Positions 19,156 to 28,141 are shown, counted from the first letter of the stretch. The stretch: DNA of 64,000 bases from Janthinobacterium sp. SUN073 (GCF_030397665.1 NZ_JAPUBT010000002.1:405383-469382); one strand, 5' to 3'. Numbers and translations are program-made. Notes: generated from the sequence alone by a model not told the origin.

Positions 19156-20124
19156 TCAAGCCGCCTCAACACTGATCCAGTAGCGCGTGCGGCGCGCCAG
19201 CCGGATCGGCAAGGAACGCTGCAGCAAGAGCAGGATGTTGTCCGGGTCGTTCAGCTGGAAGATGCCGTCCACGGGCATGGCGGCCAGCGCCGGATCGCAG
19301 TGCAGCACACCGTAGCGATAGCGCGCCACTTGGGCCAGCACCTCGCCCAGCGGCATGTGCTCGGCGATCAGCACGCCCTGCAGCCAGCCGGCAGCATGCG
19401 GCGTCAGCGGCGACAGGGAGGAAACGGCACGATCATCGAAACTGCCTTGCCGGCCCGCATTGACCCTGCGCACGGTATCGGGCGCTTGCGCTGGTCGGAT
19501 CTCGACGGCACCTTCGCTGACAGCCACCTGCGTGCGCGGCGCCAGCACGCTGCTGCCCTGGCGCACGCTGAAGTGCGTGCCCAGCGCGCGCATGCTGCCA
19601 TTGCTGCTGCGTACGAGGAATGGGCGCGCGGGCACAGCCCCGTCGTGCGCCGTGGCAACATGAAGTTCGCCCCCATGCAAGACCACCAGCCGGGCCGCGT
19701 CGTCAAAGTGCACGTCGATGGCCGTGTCCGTGTTGAGCACCAGTTGCGTGCCATCCGGCAAGGTCATGTGGCGGATCTCACCGCGCGCCGTGCGGATCGC
19801 GGCGCGCCAGACCTGCCATGGGGCCGACTGGCTGGCCAGCCACAGCGCCGGTCCGGCCGCGATCAGCCCGGCCAGACCGTAGAGCACGGCACGCCGCTGC
19901 GGCGACTGCGGCGCCGCGTCCGCCGTCTGGCGCAGCGCGGGCGGCACGCTGGCCAGGGTGCCGCACACCAGCTCGGCTCGCTGCCAGGCCGCTGCGTGCG
20001 CGGGATCGCTGGCGCGCCAGGCCTGGAACGCTTGCTGCTCGCCAGGGGTCAAGGCGCCGCCGTGCAGGCGCACCAGCCATTGCGCCGCCGCGCGGGCGGC
20101 GCGTGGGTCGATCGCGGCATTCAC
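19156..20124 (-). CDS. fecR: FecR-family anti-sigma/sigma-regulator membrane protein
   Basis: This 322-residue inner-membrane regulator relays the ferric-siderophore signal from the receptor to the ECF sigma factor. The N-terminal cytoplasmic DUF4880 region (AAQWLVRLHGGALTPGEQQAFQAW) is followed by a membrane segment (AVLYGLAGLIAAGPALWLA). The periplasmic FecR domain has the characteristic TLPDGTQLVLNTDTAIDV and RPFLVRSSNGSMRALGTHFSV. The start is taken as GTG at 20124, whose bases overlap the TGA of the sigma gene (GTGA); a longer frame upstream would run through the sigma gene in another frame. The order sigma-FecR-receptor is the standard cell-surface signalling cassette. Confidence 0.93.
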   Translation of the reverse strand: MNAAIDPRAARAAAQWLVRLHGGALTPGEQQAFQAWRASDPAHAAAWQRAELVCGTLASVPPALRQTADAAPQSPQRRAVLYGLAGLIAAGPALWLASQSAPWQVWRAAIRTARGEIRHMTLPDGTQLVLNTDTAIDVHFDDAARLVVLHGGELHVATAHDGAVPARPFLVRSSNGSMRALGTHFSVRQGSSVLAPRTQVAVSEGAVEIRPAQAPDTVRRVNAGRQGSFDDRAVSSLSPLTPHAAGWLQGVLIAEHMPLGEVLAQVARYRYGVLHCDPALAAMPVDGIFQLNDPDNILLLLQRSLPIRLARRTRYWISVEAA

Positions 20125-20621
20125 AAGATCAAGAGGATGCAGCGCTCGAACGCCTGCACCATGTAGCGCTTGATGCTGCGCTCGCTCACGGCCAGGCACC
20201 GCGCAATTTCCCCGTAAGCAAGGCCGTCGACATGCGCCAGCAGGAAGGCGTTGCGCACCAGCGGCGGCAAGCCGTCGAGCATGGCATCGATACGCTGCAA
20301 GGCCTCCAGTACCAGCAAGCGCTCTTCAGGAGACTGCATCAGCAGATCGGGCTGCTGCGCCAGGGTTTCCAGCCACGCCTGCTCCAGCGACAGGCGCCGG
20401 TAATGGTCAATCAGCAAGCGCTGCGCCACGGTGGTCAGGTAGGCGCGCGGTTCGCGCAAGGTCTGCCGGCCTTCCGGCGGCGCCGTCAGCAGCCGTACGA
20501 AGGTATCCTGCGCCAGGTCGGCCGCATGGTCGGCGCACTGCAGCTTGGCGCGCAGCCAGCGCATCAGCCAGCCGTGGTGATTGCTGTAAATGACGGCGAT
20601 CGATTCGCCGGATTGCGCCAT
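20121..20621 (-). CDS. fecI: FecI-family ECF sigma factor
   Basis: This 166-residue extracytoplasmic-function sigma factor would transcribe the downstream receptor gene when its ligand is sensed. Region 2 contains LAQDTFVRLL and the promoter-melting segment REPRAYLTTVAQRLLIDHYRR. Region 4 contains LPPLVRNAFLLAHVDGLAYGEIARCLAVSERSIKRYM. The start is uncertain: ATG at 20621 is given, but a GTG six bases upstream (20627) sits better behind AGGAG, and 20654 is also open. A strong Fur box lies upstream at 20698-20716, so iron limitation should induce the cassette. Confidence 0.94.
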   Translation of the reverse strand: MAQSGESIAVIYSNHHGWLMRWLRAKLQCADHAADLAQDTFVRLLTAPPEGRQTLREPRAYLTTVAQRLLIDHYRRLSLEQAWLETLAQQPDLLMQSPEERLLVLEALQRIDAMLDGLPPLVRNAFLLAHVDGLAYGEIARCLAVSERSIKRYMVQAFERCILLIL

Positions 20622-20697
20622 GTTCACTAGGGACTCCTGCGCTGCAAGCGGCAAGGTGGAGGGTTTGCGATAGCCGGGTGGAACACGCCACCCAACT

Positions 20698-20716
20698 GAG
20701 AATAATTCTCATTATC
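20698..20716 (-). promoter_or_regulatory. Fur box upstream of the fecI-like gene
   Basis: The minus strand reads GATAATGAGAATTATTCTC, which matches the classical 19-base Fur consensus at 16 positions. It stands about 80-95 bases before the sigma-factor start codon, where Fur-Fe(II) would block transcription. The role of the adjacent genes in ferric-siderophore uptake fits. Confidence 0.85.
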
Positions 20717-20733
20717 GCAAACACTGCGCGCCC

Positions 20734-20840
20734 GCGTCAATGCTGGCGCCCGTCCAGCCAGGCAAACTGTTGTTTCAGCGTGGCGCCTGGCGCTTGATAT
20801 ACAGGCGTTGCAACAGCAAATTCAGCGAGTTATCACGGGC
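20734..20840. repeat. diverged direct repeat, copy A
   Basis: The stretch from GCGTCAATGC to TCACGGGC resembles 21394-21490 over its whole length (roughly three quarters of positions, with small gaps, by eye). It spans the 3' end and downstream flank of the 20822-21232 gene, just as the other copy abuts the 3' end of the next small gene. Confidence 0.6.
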
Positions 20841-21232
20841 CAGACGGCAGGCGCCCTTTCCGGACTGGCTCCGCGTGTCTGCACCCACTTATCCACGATA
20901 AGCCGGTACTCCAGTTTTTTTTCATAGTGACCCACGCCGCCGTATTCGACGGTCAGCCAGATGCAACGCTGGCCTGCGACACCGCCAATCAGCCTGCGCA
21001 TCGGCACGGTTTGATCGAGGATAACGTCGCTCGGATTGAATTTACCACCGATGTCCGCGATCCCCTCGATGCCCGGCCTGGCGCGCCCCAGCAAGTCCTG
21101 AACCTGGGCAGGGAGTGCATCGAGCGATGTCACGGCCGCTCTGTCGTCCGCATCGCATGATGCGTCCTGCGCCCGGGACTGGGCCGTGCAAGCGAGCATG
21201 AGCATCAATACAGCAGCATATCCGGGTTTCAT
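20822..21232 (-). CDS. hypothetical secreted protein
   Basis: This 136-residue protein of unknown function has a signal peptide (MKPGYAAVLMLMLACTAQSRA) and a short mature domain with two cysteines (SCDADD and QRCIWL) that could form a disulfide. The C-terminal part (GVGHYEKKLEYRLIVDKW) looks like beta-strands. ATG at 21232 is chosen because it gives a canonical signal peptide; an in-frame ATG at 21256 is less likely. It is on the same strand as the fecI cassette and upstream of its Fur box, but nothing ties it to iron. Confidence 0.65.
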   Translation of the reverse strand: MKPGYAAVLMLMLACTAQSRAQDASCDADDRAAVTSLDALPAQVQDLLGRARPGIEGIADIGGKFNPSDVILDQTVPMRRLIGGVAGQRCIWLTVEYGGVGHYEKKLEYRLIVDKWVQTRGASPERAPAVWPVITR

Positions 21233-21393
21233 CTTGACGGTTCTTTCAATTGCCAAATGGGAAAGTATCTATCTTCTCACGCGCGAGCCGATAGCACCAG
21301 TTGCCCGGCCACGGGACGTGGCAAAGGCGCCCGGGACGGGCAGGATCAGGGCCGGCCGCGTCCGGCCACCTCGGCCAACGGGGCGAACGTCCG

Positions 21394-21490
21394 GCGTCAA
21401 TGCCGGTGGCCACTGATGCCTGGAAACGGTTGCTTCAACGTGGCTGCCAGTGCTTTATATACTGTCGTATTCGATCAGCTGGTCGCGGGC
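21394..21490. repeat. diverged direct repeat, copy B
   Basis: This copy aligns with 20734-20840: both begin GCGTCAATGC, share a ...TTCA(A/G)CGTGGC... core and a TATATAC segment, and end ...CGGGC. It lies immediately downstream of the 21493-21669 gene. Confidence 0.6.
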
Positions 21491-21492
21491 GA

Positions 21493-21669
21493 TTATGCCC
21501 GATGGCGTGTCTCTGGCCTTGCCGCCAGCACGAAGGGAATGGCAAACGGCCCCAGAAACACCACCAGGACGGCACGGATGGCCGTTATTCGTAAGGAGCG
21601 GCGTTTGGCAATGAAGAGGCAGGCAAAGGCCGACAGCGACCAGATCAAGGCAGGCAAGTATGTAGTCAT
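21493..21669 (-). CDS. small two-helix membrane protein, unknown function
   Basis: A 58-residue protein starts at the ATG at 21669, which has GGAG six bases upstream. It contains two hydrophobic segments (around LPALIWSLSAFACLFIA and IRAVLVVFLGPFAIPFVLA) separated by a basic loop (KRRSLR), so both ends are probably on the same side of the inner membrane. No family is recognised. It ends next to one copy of a duplicated sequence whose other copy lies at the end of the neighbouring secreted-protein gene. Confidence 0.55.
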   Translation of the reverse strand: MTTYLPALIWSLSAFACLFIAKRRSLRITAIRAVLVVFLGPFAIPFVLAARPETRHRA

Positions 21670-21852
21670 CGTGAACTCCGGATGCGCCTTGGAAGGCAGG
21701 AAACCATGCTGACACGAAAATGTGGTCACCGCAATGGCAGATTGGGCATCTGCCATTGCAGTGGGAGGCCAAGCGCCCCGCTTTCAGCCATTCTTAAGGC
21801 TGCAAGCGGCTGTCGGCCAGTGATGAGGGCGGTAATGTGGCCAGTAATACGA

Positions 21853-23313
21853 TCAGTGCTGGCCGATCTTCATGATTTTCAGCGCATTCGTGCCGCCCAC
21901 CTTGCCCATCGGCTCGCCCCAGGTCAGTACGACCGTGTCGCCCTTGGTCACGACCTTATGTTCCAGCAGCAGCTCTTCCGCCTGCTGCAAGACCTTGTCG
22001 CGGTCGGTGCCGGAGGTCAATTCCAGGGTGCTGACGTTGCGGTACAGGGCCAGCTTGCGGCGCGTGCCCACGCTGGGGGTCAGCGCGACGATGGGAATGT
22101 CGATGTTGCAACGGCTCATCCACAAGGCCGTGGAACCCGATTCCGTCAGGGTGGCGATGGCTTTCACGCGCAGGTGATGGGCCGTAAACAGGGCGCCATA
22201 GGCGATCGACTGGTCGATGCGCGAGAACGTGGCGTTGAGGAAATCGGCGTCCAGCTTGCAGGTATCCCATTTTTCCGCGTCCAGGCAGATGGCGGCCATC
22301 GCTTCCACCGTCTCGATCGGGTAGCGGCCCGAGGCCGTTTCCGCCGACGTCATGACGGCGTCCGTGCCATCGAGCACGGCATTGGCCACGTCGGACACTT
22401 CCGCGCGCGTCGGCACCGCGTTGACGATCATCGATTCCATCATCTGCGTGGCCGTGATCGCCAGTTTGTTCGACGCGCGCGCCATCTTGATCATGCGCTT
22501 TTGCAAGGCCGGCACGGCCGCATTGCCCACCTCGACCGCCAGGTCGCCGCGCGCCACCATGATGCCGTCGGAGGCGTCGAGAATCTCTTGCAGCGCGGGG
22601 ATGGCTTCCGCCCGTTCGATCTTGGCGATCATCATCGGCTTGTGGTCCCACGCTTCGCCGGCGATATTGGCCAGCTGGCGCGCCATCACCATGTCGGTGG
22701 CGTTTTTCGGGAACGATACGGCCACGTAATCGGCCTGGAAACTCATCGCCGTTTTCACGTCTTCCATGTCTTTCGCCGTCAGCGCCGGCGCGGACAGGCC
22801 GCCGCCCTGGCGGTTGATGCCCTTGTTATTCGACAACTCGCCGCCGATTTTGACGGTGGTGTGGATTTCGCTGCCGACGACTTTGTCGACCGTCAACACG
22901 ATGAGACCGTCGTTCAGCAGCAGCACGTCGGCGGTGCGCAAGTCGCGTGGCAATTCCTTGTAGTCGAGGCCGCAGCGTTCGATGTTACCCAGTTCACCGT
23001 TTTCGCCCCATTTCGCGTCAAGGATGAACTTCATGCCGTTTTCCAGGAAAATCTTGCCTTCTTCGAACTTGCCGACGCGAATCTTCGGGCCTTGCAAGTC
23101 GGCCATGATGGCCACTTCGCGGCCGCACAGGGCCGCCGCTTCGCGCACCATGCGGGCGCGGTCGATATGGTCTTGCGCCTTGCCATGCGAAAAGTTCAGG
23201 CGCACGACGTCGACGCCGGCCTTGAACATGCGGACCAGGGTATCGATATCGTTCGAAGCGGGGCCGATGGTGGAAACGATCTTGGTGGCGCGTTGCTGTA
23301 CTTGCATGGTCAT
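21853..23313 (-). CDS. pyk: pyruvate kinase
   Basis: This 486-residue glycolytic enzyme converts phosphoenolpyruvate and ADP to pyruvate and ATP. The N-terminal barrel strand carries RATKIVSTIGPAS and VVRLNFSHG. The active-site signature is MMIAKIERAEAI, with the catalytic Lys, followed by GIMVARGDLAVEVG and TATQMMESMI for metal and substrate binding. The C-terminal regulatory domain includes ATLTESGSTALWMSR. The length is usual. The ATG at 23313 is followed by the conserved N-terminus; a second ATG lies two codons on. The gene is 86 bases downstream of the GAPDH gene on the same strand, forming a lower-glycolysis cluster. Confidence 0.97.
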   Translation of the reverse strand: MTMQVQQRATKIVSTIGPASNDIDTLVRMFKAGVDVVRLNFSHGKAQDHIDRARMVREAAALCGREVAIMADLQGPKIRVGKFEEGKIFLENGMKFILDAKWGENGELGNIERCGLDYKELPRDLRTADVLLLNDGLIVLTVDKVVGSEIHTTVKIGGELSNNKGINRQGGGLSAPALTAKDMEDVKTAMSFQADYVAVSFPKNATDMVMARQLANIAGEAWDHKPMMIAKIERAEAIPALQEILDASDGIMVARGDLAVEVGNAAVPALQKRMIKMARASNKLAITATQMMESMIVNAVPTRAEVSDVANAVLDGTDAVMTSAETASGRYPIETVEAMAAICLDAEKWDTCKLDADFLNATFSRIDQSIAYGALFTAHHLRVKAIATLTESGSTALWMSRCNIDIPIVALTPSVGTRRKLALYRNVSTLELTSGTDRDKVLQQAEELLLEHKVVTKGDTVVLTWGEPMGKVGGTNALKIMKIGQH

Positions 23314-23399
23314 GGTGTGCTGCTTTCTATAATGAGTTGCTACAAGGGCCGGCCTTGTGGGCCAGCCGTCCTGGTGCGCTGGATCAGCGGTGGTTCTTG

Positions 23400-24410
23400 T
23401 TACTTGGCCGCCATCAGGGCGACCGTGGTGTCCAACATGCGGTTCGAGAAGCCCCACTCGTTGTCGTACCACGACGACACTTTCACGAGGCGGCCCGAGA
23501 CCTTGGTCAGCGTCGAATCGAAGTTCGACGACGCCGGGTTGTGGTTGAAATCGATGGAAACGAGCGGTTCCGTCTGGTACGTCAAAATACCCTTCAGCGC
23601 GCCTTCCGACGCCGCTTTCAGCAAGGCGTTGACTTCCTCGACCGTCGTATCGCGCTTGGCAATGAAAGACAGGTCGACCAGCGAGACGTTAATCGTCGGC
23701 ACGCGGATGGCGAAACCGTCCAGCTTGCCATTCAGTTCCGGCAAGACCAGGCCGACAGCGGCCGCCGCACCCGTTTTGGTGGGGATCATCGAATGCGTGG
23801 CAGAACGGGCCCGGCGCAAGTCTTCATGCATCACGTCGGACAGTACCTGGTCGTTCGTGTAGGCATGCACGGTGGTCATCAGGCCCGATTCGATGCCGAT
23901 GGCGTCGTTGAGGGGTTTCACCAATGGCGCCAGGCAATTCGTCGTGCATGAGGCATTCGAGATGACCGTGTCCGTGCCTTTCAGCACGTGCTGGTTGACG
24001 CCAAACACGATGGTGGCGTCCACGTCCTTGCCGCCTGGCGCGGAAATGATGACTTTCTTCGCCCCGCCCTTCAGGTGGGCCGAGGCTTTTTCCTTGGTGG
24101 TGAAGAAGCCCGTGCATTCGAGCACCACGTCGACACCCAGTTCGCCCCAGGGGATCAGGGCCGGATCGCGCTGCGCGAAGACGCGGATGCGGTCGCCGTT
24201 GACGAGCATGTTGTCGCCATCGATGGTGACGACGCCGGGAAACTTGCCGTGCACCGTGTCGTAGCGCGTCAGGTGCGCATTCGACTTGGCATCACCCAGG
24301 TCGTTGATGGCGACGATCTCGATATCCTGCTGCTTGCCGCCTTCATAAAACGCGCGCAAGACATTGCGGCCGATGCGGCCATAGCCATTGATGGCAACTT
24401 TGATGGTCAT
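23400..24410 (-). CDS. gap: glyceraldehyde-3-phosphate dehydrogenase, type I
   Basis: This 336-residue enzyme oxidises glyceraldehyde 3-phosphate with NAD and phosphate to 1,3-bisphosphoglycerate. The Rossmann motif [15 protein letters not shown] is at the N-terminus, and the catalytic Cys lies in [12 protein letters not shown]. The phosphate-binding and C-terminal segments ([15 protein letters not shown]) are intact. The ATG at 24410 has AAGGAG five bases upstream. It is followed by pyruvate kinase, which probably shares its transcript. Confidence 0.97.
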   Translation of the reverse strand: MTIKVAINGYGRIGRNVLRAFYEGGKQQDIEIVAINDLGDAKSNAHLTRYDTVHGKFPGVVTIDGDNMLVNGDRIRVFAQRDPALIPWGELGVDVVLECTGFFTTKEKASAHLKGGAKKVIISAPGGKDVDATIVFGVNQHVLKGTDTVISNASCTTNCLAPLVKPLNDAIGIESGLMTTVHAYTNDQVLSDVMHEDLRRARSATHSMIPTKTGAAAAVGLVLPELNGKLDGFAIRVPTINVSLVDLSFIAKRDTTVEEVNALLKAASEGALKGILTYQTEPLVSIDFNHNPASSNFDSTLTKVSGRLVKVSSWYDNEWGFSNRMLDTTVALMAAK

Positions 24411-24457
24411 GCTGTCTCCTTGTTGTTTTACTGAAAACCAACCCAGGTGCCAAAACC

Positions 24458-24483
24458 GGGGTCGGACCTTAAGGTCCGACCCC
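24458..24483. terminator. perfect 26-bp palindrome downstream of ppc (repeat family GGGGTC...GACCCC)
   Basis: Thirteen bases (24458-24470, GGGGTCGGACCTT) are followed directly by their exact complement (24471-24483). On the minus strand a short T run follows the stem, so it can end the ppc transcript before gap. The arms resemble the palindrome at 42029-42055, and both look like members of a dispersed terminator-like repeat. Confidence 0.7.
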
Positions 24484-24509
24484 AGCATTTGCCATTGGGT
24501 TAAAAAGAA

Positions 24510-27263
24510 TTAACCACTATTGCGCAACCCCGCCGCAATCCCATTGATCGACAAATGAATGCCCGTGCGCGCCGCCGCATCCTGTTTACCCTCGCGGAAG
24601 CGTTTCAACAGCTCCACCTGCACGTGGTTGAGCGGGTCGATATACGGGAAACGGTTGCGTATCGAGCGCTGCATCAACGGATTGGCCTGCTGCAATTCTT
24701 CCTGGCCCGTGATCAGTTTCAAGGCGTCCAGCGTGGCCGCGTATTCGGCGCGGATGCGCGTAAAGATGGCCTCGCGCAAGGCCTTGTCCTTGACCAGTTC
24801 CGCATACTTGCCGGCAATGGCGATGTCGCTCTTGGCCAGGACCATATCCATGTTCGACAGCAAGGACGTGAAGAAGGGCCAATCCGTGTACATGCCGCGC
24901 AGCACGTCCGCGCCATCGGCCGGATGGGCGGCCAGGTAAGCTTGCACGGCGGAACCGAAGCCGAACCAGCCCGGCAGCATCAAGCGGCATTGCGCCCAGC
25001 TCAAGACCCAGGGAATGGCGCGCAAATCCTCGATCGACGTGGATTTCTTGCGCGAGGCGGGACGGCTGCCGATATTCAGCGCGGCAATTTCCGCGATCAC
25101 CGTCGATTCCCAGAAGTACTGTTCGAAGCCCTCCGTGCCGTACACCAGGTCGCGGTAAGCGTTCAGGGCCGTGCCGGACAATTCTTCCATGGCGGCCAGG
25201 TGGCCCGCGCCGGCCGAGGCCTTCGGCTGCAGCTGCGCCTGCGGCAGCAGGGTCGACTGGATGGTGGCGGCCACCAGCACTTCCAGGTTGCGGCGCCCTA
25301 CTTCCGGGTTCGCATACTTGGCCGTGATGACCTCGCCCTGCTCCGTCAGGCGGATCTGTCCCTGCACGGCGCCGGCCGGCTGGGCCAGGATGGCTTCATA
25401 GCTGGGGCCGCCGCCACGTCCGACGGAACCGCCGCGGCCGTGGAACAATCGCAGCTTGATTTGATATTCTTTAAATACCGTCACCAGCTCGATTTCGACC
25501 TTGTAGAGTTCCCAGCCGGAGGTGAGGAAACCGCCGTCCTTGTTGCTGTCCGAATAGCCGAGCATGACTTCCTGCTGGTCCGCGCGCGACGCCAGCAAGC
25601 CCCGATAGAACGGCAAGCCGAAGGCACGTGCCATGATGGCGGGACCGGCGCGCAAGTCGTCAATGGTTTCGAACAGGGGAATGATGTTGACGTCCACTTC
25701 GCGGCTGTCCTGGCGCAGCAAGCCCACTTCTTTCAGCAGCAGCGCCACTTCCAGCAAGTCCGAGACGCTGGCCGCCTTCGAAATGATGCAGTTCGGTACT
25801 GATTCCTTGCCATATTTGACGTGGGCCTCGCGCACGGCGCGGAAGATGTCGAGTTCGGACGTCGTTTCTTCCGAATACTGCGCATACGGCGACGCCAGCA
25901 GGCGTGGCGACTCCAGCTCGGCCAGCAGCACGGCGATGCGCTGCTCTTCATCGAGGTCCAGGTAGACCAGGCCCGGCTGGGCACCGGCGAACAGTTCGCC
26001 GACGACGCGCTCATGCACGTCGGAATTCTGGCGCAAATCGAGCGGCGCCAGCGAAAAACCGAAGACCTTGACGGCGCGGCGCAGCTGACGCAGCCGGCCA
26101 CGCGCCAGCGCGCGCAAGCCATTGCTGACGAGCGAATGCTGGACCACGTCCAGGTCGGCCAGCAATTCGGCAGCCGCCGCGTAGGGTTGCACGCCGTCGG
26201 CTGGCTTGCCCTTGCCGCACAAGGCGACGCGCGTCGCTTCCAGGCGCGCATGGATACCGTGCAAGGCGCGGCGGTACGGCTCGTCGACCCGGTGCGGCGA
26301 GGCATCGGCCGAGCGTTCGGCCAACGCGCGCAACGGCTCGCTGCACGCGTTCAAGATTTGCGCCAGCGACAGTTGCGAAGCGAGCTTGCGCAATTCGCCC
26401 AGATAAAAGTCGAGCACCTTGTCGGCTTGCGTCTGCAGGGTGCTGCGCAGGACGTCGGCCGTGACAAACGGGTTGCCGTCGCGGTCGCCGCCTATCCAGC
26501 TGCCCACCTTCATGAAATTGGGCAATTCCGCATCTTCCCAGCGGGCATCGCGCTGGGCCAGCATGGTTTCCAGCGAGGAATACAATTTCGGCAATTCGCG
26601 CAAGATGGTGTGGTCGTAGAACGACAGGCCATTGGCCACTTCATCCATGACGGACAGTTTGCTGGTGCGCAGCAAACGCGTCTGCCACAGGGTGACGATG
26701 CCACGTCCCAGCGCTTCTTCGTTTTGCTCCGCCTCTTCCGGCGTCATTTGCACGCGGTCGCGCTCGCTCAACAGGCGGGCGATGGCCATCTGGCAATTCT
26801 GGATGCTCTTGCGCTGCACTTCCGTCGGATGCGCCGTGAACACGGGGCTGACGAACGCATCTTCAAAGAAGGTTTCCAGCGCATCGGCCTTGCCCGCGTC
26901 AAACACGTTGCCGACGGCATGGCTGAGGCTACCCTGGCGCGGCGGCGAACCGGCGATCAAATGGGCGCGCGTGCGGCGGATGTGGTGTTGATCTTCTGCA
27001 ATGTTAGCCAGCAGCGAGAAATAGCTGAAAGCGCGCGTCAATTGGGTGGTCTCTTCCTGCGACAGCGCTTGCAGCGCGTCCGACAGCTGCGCGCGCGCCG
27101 CTTCGTCATTGTCGCGGCGGAAACGGATGGCCAGCTGACGCACATGCTCGATGCGCTCGAAGGCGGGGTCGCCCAGGTGGTTGCGGATGGCGTCGCCCAG
27201 CAGACGGCCCAACTGGCGGATATCGCTGCTCAGCAGCTCGTCTTTCACTTCATTCATTTGCAT
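24510..27263 (-). CDS. ppc: phosphoenolpyruvate carboxylase
   Basis: This 917-residue enzyme carboxylates phosphoenolpyruvate to oxaloacetate to refill the TCA cycle. Recognised segments are the catalytic-His region FTAHPTEVQRKSIQ, GYSDSNKDGGFLTSGWEL, the Gly-rich loop FHGRGGSVGRGGGPSYEA, GSRPASRK, and the C-terminal NGIAAGLRNSG (usually ending NTG). The length is close to that of the E. coli enzyme. Start choice among 27272, 27263 and 27257 is uncertain; 27263 is given because AGGA lies 10 bases upstream. A perfect FNR/ANR-type site stands about 123 bases upstream of this start. Confidence 0.97.
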   Translation of the reverse strand: MQMNEVKDELLSSDIRQLGRLLGDAIRNHLGDPAFERIEHVRQLAIRFRRDNDEAARAQLSDALQALSQEETTQLTRAFSYFSLLANIAEDQHHIRRTRAHLIAGSPPRQGSLSHAVGNVFDAGKADALETFFEDAFVSPVFTAHPTEVQRKSIQNCQMAIARLLSERDRVQMTPEEAEQNEEALGRGIVTLWQTRLLRTSKLSVMDEVANGLSFYDHTILRELPKLYSSLETMLAQRDARWEDAELPNFMKVGSWIGGDRDGNPFVTADVLRSTLQTQADKVLDFYLGELRKLASQLSLAQILNACSEPLRALAERSADASPHRVDEPYRRALHGIHARLEATRVALCGKGKPADGVQPYAAAAELLADLDVVQHSLVSNGLRALARGRLRQLRRAVKVFGFSLAPLDLRQNSDVHERVVGELFAGAQPGLVYLDLDEEQRIAVLLAELESPRLLASPYAQYSEETTSELDIFRAVREAHVKYGKESVPNCIISKAASVSDLLEVALLLKEVGLLRQDSREVDVNIIPLFETIDDLRAGPAIMARAFGLPFYRGLLASRADQQEVMLGYSDSNKDGGFLTSGWELYKVEIELVTVFKEYQIKLRLFHGRGGSVGRGGGPSYEAILAQPAGAVQGQIRLTEQGEVITAKYANPEVGRRNLEVLVAATIQSTLLPQAQLQPKASAGAGHLAAMEELSGTALNAYRDLVYGTEGFEQYFWESTVIAEIAALNIGSRPASRKKSTSIEDLRAIPWVLSWAQCRLMLPGWFGFGSAVQAYLAAHPADGADVLRGMYTDWPFFTSLLSNMDMVLAKSDIAIAGKYAELVKDKALREAIFTRIRAEYAATLDALKLITGQEELQQANPLMQRSIRNRFPYIDPLNHVQVELLKRFREGKQDAAARTGIHLSINGIAAGLRNSG

Positions 27264-27619
27264 GGTATTCATTTCCTGGGGCGGCAACGGCGGCACCGCA
27301 CAGATTGCGTAGTACGCGCTTCCCGGCCCGGGAAACGCCCATCATCCATTTTGTAGCAAATTTACCTTACTGTCTCACCATCCTCTTGATTTCCATCAAT
27401 AAAATCCACGTCAAAACGCCCGTTAAGGGCTTGCGAGCTGTTTGCCAGGGCAACAATATGAAAATTTACTACGCATTTAAGCGAAAGGCAACCAACATTT
27501 GTCTTTGCAGGCTGAAAAGTGACGGCGCCAGTCACATGGCGGTGGCGATGGCCAGGCACTCTCCTGTATGCTGGCGGCTTGAAACAAGGATGTAATCCAC
27601 ATCTTTTTAAGTGAACCCC
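27264..27619. other. divergent intergenic region between ppc and nsrR
   Basis: These 356 bases separate the divergently transcribed ppc and nsrR genes and are AT-richer than their surroundings. The only site I can support is a perfect FNR/ANR box at 27386-27399. No NsrR-type dyad was found in front of nsrR itself. Confidence 0.6.
27386..27399. promoter_or_regulatory. perfect FNR/ANR box (TTGAT-N4-ATCAA)
   Basis: TTGAT (27386-27390) and ATCAA (27395-27399) are separated by four bases, exactly matching the FNR/ANR/Dnr consensus. It is 123 bases before the ppc start and 220 bases before the nsrR start, so ppc is the likelier target, but either is possible. Confidence 0.6.
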
Positions 27620-28075
27620 ATGCGACTGACTGCCTATACCGACTACACCCTGCGCACCCTGATGTACCTGGGCGTGCACCGCGACCGCCTCGTGACCATC
27701 CAGGACATCGCCGACCTGCATGCGATTTCCAAGAATCACCTGATGAAGGTGGTGCACCAGCTGGGCCTGTCAGGCATCGTGGAAACGGTGCGTGGGAGGA
27801 ATGGCGGCCTGCGCCTGGCGCGCGACCCGGCCGAAATCAATATCGGCACGGTGGTACGCGAGACGGAAAACGATTTTTTCATGGCGGAATGTTTTAACAA
27901 AGAAAACAACACTTGCCCGCTGACGCCCGATTGCCTGCTGAAAGCCAAGCTGGGCCAGGCCACGGCCGCCTTCCTGGCCGTGCTCGACACGGTGACCCTG
28001 GCATCGATACTCGAAGCGACGCCGGGTGCGCCGGCGCTGGCGGCGGGCGTGATCCCCCTGCGCGTGGCGAAGTAA
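27620..28075 (+). CDS. nsrR: nitric-oxide-sensing Rrf2-family repressor NsrR
   Basis: This 151-residue regulator probably holds a [Fe-S] cluster that nitric oxide destroys, releasing its target operators. The N-terminal winged helix (MRLTAYTDYTLRTLMYLG, AISKNHLMKVVHQLG, RGRNGGLRLA) is followed by the three cluster cysteines Cys91, Cys99 and Cys105 with the NsrR spacing (C-x7-C-x5-C). I use the ATG at 27620, which matches the usual N-terminus; a GTG three codons earlier is open. A likely NsrR operator occurs in this window at 31948-31970, before a hemerythrin-hmp pair. Confidence 0.93.
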   Translation: MRLTAYTDYTLRTLMYLGVHRDRLVTIQDIADLHAISKNHLMKVVHQLGLSGIVETVRGRNGGLRLARDPAEINIGTVVRETENDFFMAECFNKENNTCPLTPDCLLKAKLGQATAAFLAVLDTVTLASILEATPGAPALAAGVIPLRVAK

Positions 28076-28090
28076 GCGCGCGCCAAAAAC

Positions 28091-28118
28091 AACAATGCCC
28101 GGCAAGCCGGGCATTGTT
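28091..28118. terminator. bidirectional Rho-independent terminator between nsrR and actP
   Basis: A perfect 13-bp stem (28091-28103 with 28106-28118) closes on a tiny loop. It is flanked by a T run on each strand: TTT on the plus strand as part of the stem end, and GTTTTT on the minus strand. The genes on both sides converge on it. Confidence 0.85.
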
Positions 28119-28141
28119 TCCTGCAGTAACTATCTAAAACA

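Noticed and set aside
27611-27619. GTG at 27611 as the nsrR start
   Set aside because: The ATG three codons later gives the usual NsrR N-terminus; the extension (MNP) adds nothing conserved.
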